From the NCBI RefSeq assembly GCF_008935075.1, contig NZ_CP044545.1, positions 2,321,501-2,385,500 of the forward strand: a stretch of 64,000 nucleotides of DNA. Reading direction: 5' to 3'. The translations under genes were made by a program, and so were the position numbers. This DNA is from Pradoshia sp. D12 (lineage in GTDB: Bacteria > Bacillota > Bacilli > Bacillales > Pradoshiaceae). The number at the start of each line of letters is the position of its first letter. Within the stretch, counting starts at the first letter, position 1. This document shows, piece after piece, positions 19,269 to 28,771 of this stretch. The notes below the pieces were generated by a model that was not told where the DNA came from, ran no database searches, and saw only the letters and a program-made list of their open reading frames with translations.

Positions 19269-19283
19269 TGATAATCATTTTCA
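19269..19283 (-). promoter_or_regulatory. Candidate Fur box (7-1-7)
   Basis: TGATAATCATTTTCA on the plus strand matches the Bacillus Fur consensus TGATAATNATTATCA at 13 of 14 defined positions. It covers the -35 region relative to the TATAAT at 19245-19250, where a repressor would block polymerase. Confidence 0.55.
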
Positions 19284-19401
19284 ATCAAAATTCTGTTCAA
19301 AACAGATATTACCTATACACGCCTGTGCTTTATGTAAGTTCTAAACAACAGGTAAACAATCTCCCCTGAATACCAAGACAGATTGTTCATGATTTATCCG
19401 G

Positions 19402-19533
19402 TTAATTGCCGCTCTTCTTTTCGTTATGCTGAATCGTTATAAAAATTTCCTTCAATCGGTCCTGTCCACAGACATGGCAGACTTTCAGCATCTCATGTAA
19501 TGAATGGCAATGAATACAATAATACTTTTTCAT
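19402..19533 (-). CDS. Zinc-ribbon peptide, 43 aa
   Basis: ATG 19533 follows AAAAAGGTGG. The product has two CxxC pairs, C6-x2-C9 (CIHC) and C19-x2-C22 (CHVC), separated by 9 residues, the geometry of a small zinc ribbon. The remaining C-terminal tail is hydrophilic. I do not recognise a named family. A 19-bp inverted repeat lies just upstream. Confidence 0.6.
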   Translation of the reverse strand: MKKYYCIHCHSLHEMLKVCHVCGQDRLKEIFITIQHNEKKSGN

Positions 19534-19551
19534 ATGGTGTATCCACCTTTT

Positions 19552-19570
19552 TTACATACAGTATATGTAA
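19552..19570. repeat. Operator-like inverted repeat TTACATA-N5-TATGTAA
   Basis: Seven-base perfect arms around a 5-nt centre, 19 nt upstream of the zinc-ribbon peptide start. The centre contains a TATACT that could serve as a -10 on the minus strand, so a regulator bound here could control that gene. Confidence 0.4.
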
Positions 19571-19781
19571 TATGGTGGTTGCTGGTTCCTAATTTAGAGT
19601 ATATTAATTCATTTCTCTTTGTTCTTTATTAAAACTGTAAACCACGCCAAAAGGCGCATTATATCAATGCATATGCCTATTTACTTTTATCTGTTCTAAT
19701 TTCATGTAAATTGTACAGGAATAATATTGACGACCTACATATGATGATTCTGATTATATTTTAATAAAAGGAGTGAACTTT

Positions 19782-20009
19782 GTGAGTGATGAAAAGAATC
19801 AATCCCCACAGTTGATCCCTCAGCAGCTTATTAATTTACTAGTAAGTGATCTTTTTCGAAAAAATGGAATTAACGCTGAGAAGGCTAAAGAAAAGTTATC
19901 CGATGAACAAAAGCAAATGATAAAAGAGTTAGTTAGTGATTTGACCAACCAGGTGGAAACATTTGTAAAATCCTCATCAACCGAGGATAACAAAAGCAAT
20001 GAAAAATGA
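19782..20009 (+). CDS. cotW: CotW-like spore crust protein
   Basis: 75 aa. I chose GTG 19782 because AAAGGAG lies 8 nt before it; an in-frame ATG at 19773 is inside that site. The core FRKNGINAEKAKEKLSDEQK matches the remembered pattern of B. subtilis CotW (a helical 100-residue crust protein), but this copy is shorter, lacking the basic C-terminal tail. It directly precedes two CotX paralogues, as in the cotVWX cluster, which supports the call. It would be made in the mother cell late in sporulation. Confidence 0.62.
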   Translation: MSDEKNQSPQLIPQQLINLLVSDLFRKNGINAEKAKEKLSDEQKQMIKELVSDLTNQVETFVKSSSTEDNKSNEK

Positions 20010-20017
20010 TCATTTTA

Positions 20018-20047
20018 AAACGCCTGATTAGCAGGCGTTTTTTTTTT
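20018..20047 (+). terminator. Terminator between cotW and cotX
   Basis: AAACGCCTG, 5-nt loop, CAGGCGTTT and a run of nine or more T. It separates cotW from cotX, so cotX should have its own promoter or depend on read-through. Confidence 0.88.
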
Positions 20048-20140
20048 CGATGGACAAACACATTTGAGCTTTTTGTCCAATCAAAACAAAGGACAGCCTC
20101 ATATTTTATAAAGACCAAATCACAAAGGAGTGGTAGAAAA

Positions 20141-20572
20141 ATGTCAAATTATTTTGGTGACAATTGTGAAAGGGAAAGGGATGAGGAAAAGCGGCACACG
20201 GCAGAGATAGCCCAGGACGCTGATCAGTTCACTTCTGAAATCCAAGAATCAGATGAATTAATCATTATCAAGGATTCAGGTAACGTGTTTGTTCAAACTA
20301 CAGAAACTCAAGCAGCAGTGTCCCTCCAATTAGCTTTGCAACTCGCAATCGCATTGGTAATTGAAATTTCAATTGCAGATTCAGATGATAGCGATGGTGT
20401 TGTTCAAGACCTTCTTCAGCACTTTAATTCTGAGCAAAAGAGTGTACAAAAAATTCATATCGAAAATTCAAGGGACGTTAGGGTTACAACTACTGACACA
20501 GATATCTCTGCAAACCTTCAAGTAATGCTAGAAGCACTTCTAGCTATTGTAGCCAGATTAGATATCGCGTAA
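20141..20572 (+). CDS. cotX: Spore crust protein CotX (Coat_X family)
   Basis: 143 aa from ATG 20141 behind AAAGGAG; the frame is open further upstream but that stretch contains the terminator. Two copies of the Coat_X repeat: residues ~22-85 (QESDELIIIKDS, then QTTETQAAVSLQLALQ) and ~100-143 (KIHIENSRDVRVTTTDTDIS). CotX-type proteins form the outermost spore layer (crust) with CotV, CotW, CotY and CotZ. A CATATTTTA element upstream fits a sigma-K -10, without a clear -35. Confidence 0.85.
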   Translation: MSNYFGDNCERERDEEKRHTAEIAQDADQFTSEIQESDELIIIKDSGNVFVQTTETQAAVSLQLALQLAIALVIEISIADSDDSDGVVQDLLQHFNSEQKSVQKIHIENSRDVRVTTTDTDISANLQVMLEALLAIVARLDIA

Positions 20573-20605
20573 ATTCAAAAAATAAAATAAGAGGTGAGAA
20601 GAAAA

Positions 20606-21031
20606 ATGAGTGAAAAGAATTGGAGAGCATTAGACAATTTCAAATGTAAAAATGATGATGCGGAAGTCACCCAAGAGGCTGATCAAATCACATCAATCAC
20701 ACAGCAATCCTATGAATGGATCGTCGTCAAAGATTCAGAGGATGTAGAAGTGCATACAACAGATACTCAAGTGGCATTATCTTTACAAGCAGCTATTCAA
20801 GTAGCAATCGCAATTGTTATTAGTATATCAGTTGGGGATAATGAAGCCGGCAAAGGGGTAGTTCAAGATTTAAAACAATTTTTCAAATCTAAACAACGAA
20901 ATACCCAAAAAACAATTATTACTGGTTCAAAGTGTGTAAGGGTCGAAAGTACGGATACTCAAATAGCTTTAAATATACAAGTATTGATCCAAATTCTTGT
21001 GGCTATTGTTGCTAGACTAGATATTGGATAA
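20606..21031 (+). CDS. Second Coat_X family spore crust protein (CotX/CotV)
   Basis: 141 aa from ATG 20606 behind GAGGTGAG. It repeats the plan of the preceding gene: QQSYEWIVVKDSEDVEV then TTDTQVALSLQ, and a second copy KTIITGSKCVRVESTDTQIA ending in the same VARLDI. The two proteins are clearly tandem paralogues. CotV and CotX share this family, so I do not choose a symbol. The gap of 33 bases to the previous gene implies one transcript, ended by the terminator at 21078. Confidence 0.82.
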   Translation: MSEKNWRALDNFKCKNDDAEVTQEADQITSITQQSYEWIVVKDSEDVEVHTTDTQVALSLQAAIQVAIAIVISISVGDNEAGKGVVQDLKQFFKSKQRNTQKTIITGSKCVRVESTDTQIALNIQVLIQILVAIVARLDIG

Positions 21032-21077
21032 AGATGATGCTCAAGATACTAAAGATGGATAACCTGTATAATATAGT

Positions 21078-21108
21078 AAAAAGACATGACTAGCTCATGT
21101 CTTTTTAC
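21078..21108 (+). terminator. Terminator of the cotX cluster
   Basis: Twelve-base-pair perfect hairpin (AAAAAGACATGA, 5-nt loop, TCATGTCTTTTT). From here to 21356 I see no gene; the DNA is AT-rich with no clear motif. Confidence 0.88.
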
Positions 21109-21356
21109 TTTTTAATCACTATTTTGAAATAAACTCTTGGAAATTTACTAATAAGCCGGTCACTTACATTTTCGCCATTCCCCTGCCTTCTAGCAGAGTT
21201 ATGCTCTATCAAACAAATATCACTTGATTCTTCACATCTATTTAATTATTCTTTACTTTGTTGAACAAAATGAATACTACCTTTTCAGTGGACACGCGGA
21301 CAATCCAACAGTTTTTAGGCATTAAAATAGATAAACTTACCTCAAAATAAATCGAA

Positions 21357-23259
<1,903 letters not shown>

Positions 23260-23300
23260 TTACTCCTCCAATCCCTTGCTTCAAATAAATGAACAAATAA

Positions 23301-23358
23301 AAAGGACCTACAAATTGTCACCTACCTAAAAGTGGGTACAACAATTCATAGGTCCTTT
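23301..23358 (-). terminator. Riboswitch expression-platform terminator of xpt
   Basis: Long hairpin: AAAGGACCTA pairs with TAGGTCCTTT, extended inward by GACAATT/GAATTGT-like and ACC/GGT pairing, then a TATTTG tail on the minus strand. It lies 50 nt downstream of the aptamer and 44 nt before the xpt start. Confidence 0.85.
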
Positions 23359-23408
23359 ATATCCGGACAAATATGAACAGCGCATTATTAACTCGGGCGC
23401 TTGTTTCC

Positions 23409-23494
23409 CACTCATAGTCAGATTATTTCGGTGGCGAACCACACTGGTAATCTGGTAGAAACTCGCAGGCCATATCCCTGCTATTATATGAGTG
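23409..23494 (-). promoter_or_regulatory. Guanine riboswitch aptamer with an extended L3 loop
   Basis: Core elements of the purine aptamer are all present on the minus strand: P1 CACTCATA/TATGAGTG, TATAAT in J1/2, L2 GATATGG, J2/3 AGTTTCTACC, P3 AGATTA/TAATCT, and J3/1 GACTATG. The C in GACTATG is the specificity base for guanine (U would mean adenine). L3 is 22 nt rather than the usual 7 and contains a GTGG-TTCG-CCAC hairpin between the CC that should pair with the GG of L2 and the closing GAAA. Controls xpt-pbuX. Confidence 0.93.
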
Positions 23495-23517
23495 CGTATG
23501 TAATTAGTATGTTGAGA

Positions 23518-23545
23518 ATTATATCAACAAAATACTCGTTTGCAA
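23518..23545 (-). promoter_or_regulatory. Sigma-A promoter of xpt-pbuX
   Basis: TTGCAA (23545-23540), 16-nt spacer, TATAAT (23523-23518), placing the start of transcription about 17 nt before the aptamer. Confidence 0.65.
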
Positions 23546-23824
23546 AGTGTTTTTTCGTCAAAAACTACTTTTATATTGTCCAATATTTGTGTCCAAATAA
23601 AAGACGAATCTTCTATAAAGAAACTGTTTTTCACAATTCAGCCATATTTATTTCATTCATCCTACCCATAAAACGCTTGTTATATCAATTTTACACTATT
23701 AATACAGTAATAACCTTATTGGTGAACGATTTGTGAAAATGAAATAACCATCATCCATTTCCAATATTATCTAGTAGAATATACTCAAAGCACATTTCCA
23801 TTATTTTCGAGAGGGGAGAAAAAC

Positions 23825-23974
23825 GTGGCAAAAACTAAATTAAACGTACCCGTCAAGGTTAAGAAGAACGAAGAAACTAATCTTTCCGGAACATTGATTT
23901 CTGTCTTAACACTTGGGGCATTCATTTTAATTGTATGGGCAAGCGTTTACTTTTTATTTTTAGATCGTCTGTAG
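23825..23974 (+). CDS. cbaD: Cytochrome ba3 oxidase subunit IIa
   Basis: 49 aa, GTG start at 23825 behind GAGGGGAG. Short basic N-terminus, then one membrane helix (about residues 22-45, GTLISVLTLGAFILIVW), the form of the small subunit IIa that replaces the first helix of subunit II in B-type haem-copper oxidases. It is first in the cbaDBA operon, 22 bases before subunit II. The call rests on context and hydrophobic pattern. Confidence 0.75.
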   Translation: MAKTKLNVPVKVKKNEETNLSGTLISVLTLGAFILIVWASVYFLFLDRL

Positions 23975-23996
23975 AAGAAGGGAGAGATTATCGGTC

Positions 23997-24473
23997 ATGC
24001 ATATCCATAAATTTGAAAAGATATGGCTTATATTAGGGGTAACAGCACTTTTTGTATTTTTAACTGTATTAGGGGTCAGTGCATTTTATGATGGAAACCA
24101 ACCGGCAAGCTGCCTGGTGACGATTGATCCAGAAAAAGTAACAGAAACTAAACCTTTTGATAAACCGGGTTTACATAAAGTTGAAGGGAAAGAATGGGAT
24201 TACGAATTAGTATTCGTTGTTTCCGCGTTTAAATTTGACCCAGGTGAAGTTCAAATTCCTAAAGGTGCAACTGTAAAATTCATGGCTACCTCAACGGATG
24301 TTGTTCATGGATTTGAAGTGGCAGGAACGAATGTCAATATGATGATTGAGCCTGGCTATGTGAATGAATATACAAAGACATTCGATAAAACCGGTGAATA
24401 TTTAATTTTATGTAATGAATATTGTGGTACGGGCCATACCATGATGACGTCTAAAATCGAGGTGGTTGACTAA
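23997..24473 (+). CDS. cbaB: Cytochrome ba3 oxidase subunit II (CuA)
   Basis: 158 aa: one N-terminal membrane helix (about 9-30) and a periplasm-facing cupredoxin domain. CuA ligands are visible: His in DVVHGFEV, the Cys-x3-Cys of CNEYCGTGH, the following His and Met in HTMM. It accepts electrons from cytochrome c and passes them to subunit I. Its stop codon region abuts the ATG of subunit I (ATG at 24473), so translation is coupled. Confidence 0.9.
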   Translation: MHIHKFEKIWLILGVTALFVFLTVLGVSAFYDGNQPASCLVTIDPEKVTETKPFDKPGLHKVEGKEWDYELVFVVSAFKFDPGEVQIPKGATVKFMATSTDVVHGFEVAGTNVNMMIEPGYVNEYTKTFDKTGEYLILCNEYCGTGHTMMTSKIEVVD

Positions 24474-26128
24474 TGAATAGGAATCAAACTGATCTTAAAG
24501 TAAACAGAGCTGATGGTAAGCTCGCTATGGCCCACTTCTATGTGGCATTTATCGCACTGGCTCTTGGAGGATTCGCTGGCCTTTTACAGGTTCTTGTCCG
24601 ATCAGGAAAATACACACTGCCTGCCGGAATTACATATTATCAAGTTCTTACTGTTCACGGTGTTTTACTTGGACTTATACTGACTACATTTTTTATAATG
24701 GGCTTTCAATTTGCAGCAATCAGCAAAACAAGCGGAACTCTATCTAAAAAGGCAAGAACGGTTGGTTGGATTGGTTTCTGGATGATGACCATCGGTACAG
24801 CTATGTCAGCTACAATGATTCTACTTAATGAAGCATCCGTTCTTTATACTTTTTACGCACCATTACAGGCTCATCCAATTTTTTATTTCGGGCTGGTATT
24901 TGTTGTAGTGGGAAGCTGGCTGGACGGCGGAGCTATGGTTGCAGCTTATATTAACTGGAGAAAACAAAATAAGGGTAAAGTTGGACCTTTATTATCATTC
25001 ATGGTCATTATCAATAATGTATTATGGTTTACAGCTACCCTTGGTGTCGCGGCTACTGTGTTGGTACAGATTATTCCATGGTCACTTGGATGGGTTGATT
25101 CTATTAATGTTCTTATTAGCCGTACGTTATTCTGGTATTTTGGACATCCGCTCGTATATTTCTGGTTATTGCCGGCTTATATGGTTTGGTATGTCGTCAT
25201 TCCGAAAGTAATTGGCGGAAAAATATTCTCTGATTCATTGGCGAGATTATCGTTTATTTTATTCTTACTGTTTTCTGTACCTGTTGGCTTCCACCATCAA
25301 TTAACGGAGCCTGGGATTGATCCTGCATGGAAATTTTTACAGGTTATTTTAACTTTCCTGGTCATCATTCCATCCTTAATGACAGCTTTCTCCATGTTCG
25401 CCACTTTTGAAAGTGCAGGACGTGCAAAAGGCTATAAAGGAATCTTTGGATGGTTTAAAGCCCTTCCTTGGGGTGATGCGCGCTTTACGGTTCCTTTTAT
25501 CGGAATGGTTGCTTTTATCCCTGCTGGTGCAGGAGGAATTGTCAATGCTTCCAACCAATTGAACCAGGTTGTACATAATACGATTTGGGTAACAGGACAT
25601 TTCCATCTAACACTTGCTACCTCTGTTGTCTTAACTTACTTTGGTGCCATGTATTGGTTGGTTCCACATTTAACCGGCCGTAAGCTTACTAAAAAAATGA
25701 ATAAATTAGCCATCATCCAAGCTATGACATGGGCAGTTGGAATGACCTTTATGTCTGGCGCCATGCATTTTGCAGGTCTGCTGGGTGCACCAAGAAGATC
25801 ATCCTACTCCACATATGGCGGTTCCGCTCAGGCTGCTGAATGGATTCCATATCAAATCGCTCAGGCCGTTGGAGGCTCCATCCTCTTCATTGGTATCATT
25901 TTGATTTTAGTTATCTTCGTTAATCTAGCTTTCTTTGCCCCTAAAGGTGATGAAGAGTTTCCGATTGGTGAAGTATCAGAAAAGGCTGAAAAAACACCTT
26001 TCATCCTTGAAAATTGGAAGCTATGGATTGGTATTACAGCAGTTTTAATCATTCTCGCCTATACCCTGCCATTTGTAGACATGATCCAAAATGCACCACC
26101 TGGGTCAAAAGGATTTAAGCTCTGGTAA
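24473..26128 (+). CDS. cbaA: Cytochrome ba3 oxidase subunit I
   Basis: 551 aa, about 12-13 membrane helices, B-type haem-copper oxidase catalytic subunit. Haem and CuB ligands seen: TVHGVLLGL (low-spin haem His), FGHPLVYFWLLPAY (CuB His and the Tyr position), HHQLTEPG (two CuB His) and VTGHFHLTL (haem a3 and b His). It reduces O2 to water and pumps protons. The operon of IIa, II and I resembles the b(o/a)3 oxidase of Geobacillus, and is absent from B. subtilis as far as I recall. Confidence 0.92.
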   Translation: MNRNQTDLKVNRADGKLAMAHFYVAFIALALGGFAGLLQVLVRSGKYTLPAGITYYQVLTVHGVLLGLILTTFFIMGFQFAAISKTSGTLSKKARTVGWIGFWMMTIGTAMSATMILLNEASVLYTFYAPLQAHPIFYFGLVFVVVGSWLDGGAMVAAYINWRKQNKGKVGPLLSFMVIINNVLWFTATLGVAATVLVQIIPWSLGWVDSINVLISRTLFWYFGHPLVYFWLLPAYMVWYVVIPKVIGGKIFSDSLARLSFILFLLFSVPVGFHHQLTEPGIDPAWKFLQVILTFLVIIPSLMTAFSMFATFESAGRAKGYKGIFGWFKALPWGDARFTVPFIGMVAFIPAGAGGIVNASNQLNQVVHNTIWVTGHFHLTLATSVVLTYFGAMYWLVPHLTGRKLTKKMNKLAIIQAMTWAVGMTFMSGAMHFAGLLGAPRRSSYSTYGGSAQAAEWIPYQIAQAVGGSILFIGIILILVIFVNLAFFAPKGDEEFPIGEVSEKAEKTPFILENWKLWIGITAVLIILAYTLPFVDMIQNAPPGSKGFKLW

Positions 26129-26150
26129 AGGTGCTATGACAAAAAACTAT

Positions 26151-26195
26151 AGCAGATGCGGATGACAAATATGTTCTCTGCATCTGTTATTTTAA
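26151..26195 (+). terminator. Terminator of cbaDBA
   Basis: AGCAGATGC pairs with GCATCTGTT around a 20-nt loop, then a T-rich tail. Confidence 0.75.
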
Positions 26196-26310
26196 TTATT
26201 TTGATATTTGAGAGTTTATTTGTTTATAAAATTGTATTTTCATATATTGGTGTACGCTTTAAAGTATCAATTATTCTACCTAATCTAAGAGATACCTGAT
26301 TAGCTAACCA

Positions 26311-26510
26311 TTATTGAGCGAAAAATGAAGTATATGAGCGAATTCCATCATATATGTGCGATTTTCAACTTAAATGAGCGAATTCTTAATTATATGAGCA
26401 TCATCAGAATTAATTGCGCGAACGGGAAAATAATTGAGCAGTTTTGAGCCTAATTGAGCTTTAAAAATAGCCTTTGAGCGATTTATTTAAGGATTGAGCT
26501 AAACTAATTC
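26311..26510. repeat. Ten-unit 20-bp periodic repeat array (TGAGC core)
   Basis: Ten units of exactly 20 bases in register, consensus TAATTGAGCGAATT plus six free bases. T5, G6, G8 and C9 of the unit are invariant in all ten copies; A7 in eight; G10 in six. There is no indel anywhere in 200 bases. It lies between the convergent cbaA and ypwA genes and carries no ORF. The remaining ~260 bases of the gap, outside the cba terminator, show nothing. Confidence 0.9.
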
Positions 26511-26656
26511 ATCCGTTCCAACCGTCATAATCAGCCTCTTTCTTCCCCTGTCATCCATTCTCCACAGCAAGTGAACAAGCCAAAACCTTTCCTCAGCAAT
26601 AAATAAAGGCGCCGTCAAGCATCTAAACTTCTACTTAACGAACACCTTTTTATTGT

Positions 26657-28165
26657 TTATAAATCATACAGTGCAGTATATTTTTCTTTTAAATACGTTA
26701 TCAAATACTGTGGATTTAATCCTTCTCCCGTAGCATCCTTTATAATCTCTAAAGGCAATTTCAACTTTCCATACTGATGGACATGCTTCGTTAACCATCC
26801 AGTAATTTTGTTATAGTCTCCATTTTCAATAGTTTCATCGAAGTTCGGAATATCCTTCAGCATTGCAGCTTTGAATTGAGCTGCATACATATATCCGAGT
26901 GCATAGGATGGGAAATACCCAAACATGCCACCTGCCCAATGGACATCCTGTAAAACTCCTTCACCATCATTTTCAGGCCGGATTCCCAAGTACTCTTCAT
27001 ACTTATCATTCCAATGCTTCGGCAAATCAGCTACTTTTAGATCTCCATTAAACAATCCCTTTTCTAATTCATACCGAATCATAATATGCAAAGGATACGT
27101 GAGTTCGTCAGCCTCAATCCGAATTAAGGAAGGCTTTGATTCATTAATAGCCTTATAGAACGTATCGAGGTCAATATTATCAAATTGTTCAGGCGAGACA
27201 GCTTTTAATTTATCAAAATTATGTTTCCAGTAGCTAAGATTACGGCTGATAAAGTTTTCAAAGAATAAGGACTGAGATTCATGGATACCCATTGATGTAC
27301 CGGTACATAAAGGTGTTCCTTCTAATTCTTTATTAATATTTTGTTCATATACGGCATGTCCGCATTCGTGTATGGTACCAAATAGAGCAACACGGAAATC
27401 TTCCTCAACATATTTCGTTGTAATCCTCACATCATTTGCGTTTAAAGCTGTAGCAAACGGATGGACTGTATTATCCAGACGTCCCGCTTCCAGGTCATAA
27501 CCTAATTCCTGAATCAATTCCATACATAATTTTTTCTGTGCTTCTTCACTAAATGACTTATATATAAAGTTCGTTTCTAGATTCTTATTCGATTCACCAA
27601 TCTTTTTCACAAGCGGTACAATTTCTTCTCTTAGCCTGGCAAATACATCATCCAATATCTCAACTGTCATACCCGGTTCATACAAATCGAGTAATCCATC
27701 ATAAGGATGATCAGCTTTTCCCCAATAGGATAAAAATTTCTTATTCACATCAATTAATTGTTCCAAATATGGCATAAACAACGAAAAATCAGATGTTTCT
27801 TTTGCCGTTTCCCATATACTTTCAGCCTTGGACTGTAGTTCAACATACTCCTTATACTCATTTGCGGGGATTTTACTCATCTTCTCGTATTCTTTTTTAC
27901 ATTCCTCAACAATGACAATTGTATTTGAATCCAACTGCTCCTTCAGTTCAGGCTTTGATAACTCTTCTATGTATCGTTCCATTTTAGTTCCGGTTGCCAT
28001 TTCAAAATGTTCTTTCGATAAGATGGATAGCACTTGACTTCTCTTATCAATCGTTTTCTTTGGAGCCCCAGTGCGCATGTCCCATCCAATCAGTGCAGAT
28101 GCTTCTCTGAATGCATCCATGGTATGTATATAGTCTAAAAACTCTTTTTCTAATAGGTTTGTCAT
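26657..28165 (-). CDS. ypwA: M32 family metallocarboxypeptidase YpwA
   Basis: 502 aa, the usual size of thermostable (Taq-type) carboxypeptidases. Zinc motif HECGHAVYEQN (HExxH) at about residue 265 and the downstream HESQSLFFEN Glu-bearing helix; DMRTGAPKK at the N-terminus and GEGVLQDVHWAGGMFGYFPSY late are family marks. It removes C-terminal residues from peptides in the cytoplasm with broad specificity. Position matches B. subtilis ypwA downstream of xpt-pbuX. Confidence 0.92.
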   Translation of the reverse strand: MTNLLEKEFLDYIHTMDAFREASALIGWDMRTGAPKKTIDKRSQVLSILSKEHFEMATGTKMERYIEELSKPELKEQLDSNTIVIVEECKKEYEKMSKIPANEYKEYVELQSKAESIWETAKETSDFSLFMPYLEQLIDVNKKFLSYWGKADHPYDGLLDLYEPGMTVEILDDVFARLREEIVPLVKKIGESNKNLETNFIYKSFSEEAQKKLCMELIQELGYDLEAGRLDNTVHPFATALNANDVRITTKYVEEDFRVALFGTIHECGHAVYEQNINKELEGTPLCTGTSMGIHESQSLFFENFISRNLSYWKHNFDKLKAVSPEQFDNIDLDTFYKAINESKPSLIRIEADELTYPLHIMIRYELEKGLFNGDLKVADLPKHWNDKYEEYLGIRPENDGEGVLQDVHWAGGMFGYFPSYALGYMYAAQFKAAMLKDIPNFDETIENGDYNKITGWLTKHVHQYGKLKLPLEIIKDATGEGLNPQYLITYLKEKYTALYDL

Positions 28166-28315
28166 ATAGATCCCCCTTCTCCTTAAAGTATACTGAATAT
28201 TTTACCATATTAAGTATACTAGGTAGATAGTTTTATATACGAATATGCGTACTTTTCCTACCAGTCCTGAAAAAGTCTAATTACCTAGTATTCCACCATT
28301 TCAAACTAAATAAAA

Positions 28316-28342
28316 AATGCCAACCCTTGGGGTTAGCGTTTA
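28316..28342 (-). terminator. Terminator downstream of the ypsC remnant
   Basis: GCTAACC pairs with GGTTGGC with a T-rich tail (ATTTTTTATTT) on the minus strand, directly after the degenerate ypsC-like reading frame. Confidence 0.75.
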
Positions 28343-28536
28343 CTTTTATTGCTGATTGTCTTCAAATTCCCTTTGTGTTTTTTCCGCGGCATCTTTCCCC
28401 AATATTGAAAATAAATCTGTACAAATAAAATCCTTGAATACCTTTCGTTTTTTCGTGGCGTGTTTGATAACACATGAATTTCTTGATCACTTACGAGTAC
28501 TATTTCAGATATTTTTACCTGATTACTTTTTCGCAT
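28333..28536 (-). pseudogene. Degraded duplicate of the 3' end of a YpsC-type methyltransferase
   Basis: This short frame has no good start. Its residues ~17-55 (VSDQEIHVLSNTPRKN.. and ..YFQYWGKMPRKK) align with the C-terminus of the complete ypsC 0.6 kb away (TSDENFEQFYGKPATKK.. and ..YYQYWGKRPPRKG). The two DNA stretches (about 28380-28500 and 29080-29200) also look alike by eye over ~120 bases, sharing CTTTCCCCAATA and CTTTCGTTTTTT. It therefore looks like the leftover tail of a second copy. No upstream part of the methyltransferase is present, so I call it a remnant, not a gene. Confidence 0.7.
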
Positions 28537-28771
28537 ATAAAAACCATAAACAGGCTGGATAAAAAATTAATTAGGACAGATAAAGCTATAGAAATATGGT
28601 ATACACAAAATAAATCCCTAAAGGGTGCTTATTTCTGCCCTCAAGACTAACTTATTTCCTTTGCCTCCTTTATTTTATGAAGTCACTAATTGCGTCTCTA
28701 AGGCTTTGTATTACAAGGCAAGAAGTAAGTCCTCATATCTGGGCTTTTCTTTTTCCAAGAAGTAAACGAAA

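Noticed and set aside
19700-19782. Sigma-K promoter directly before cotW
   Set aside because: CATATGATG differs from CATANNNTA at the last base and no AC stands 16-17 bases upstream; too weak to annotate.
20006-20140. Upstream extension of the cotX reading frame
   Set aside because: It runs through the cotW terminator, and the clear ribosome binding site precedes ATG 20141.
26311-26510. The 20-bp array as a CRISPR array
   Set aside because: Conserved cores are only five bases and spacers are part of a 20-base unit without fixed direct repeats of 24-40 bases; there are no cas genes in the window.
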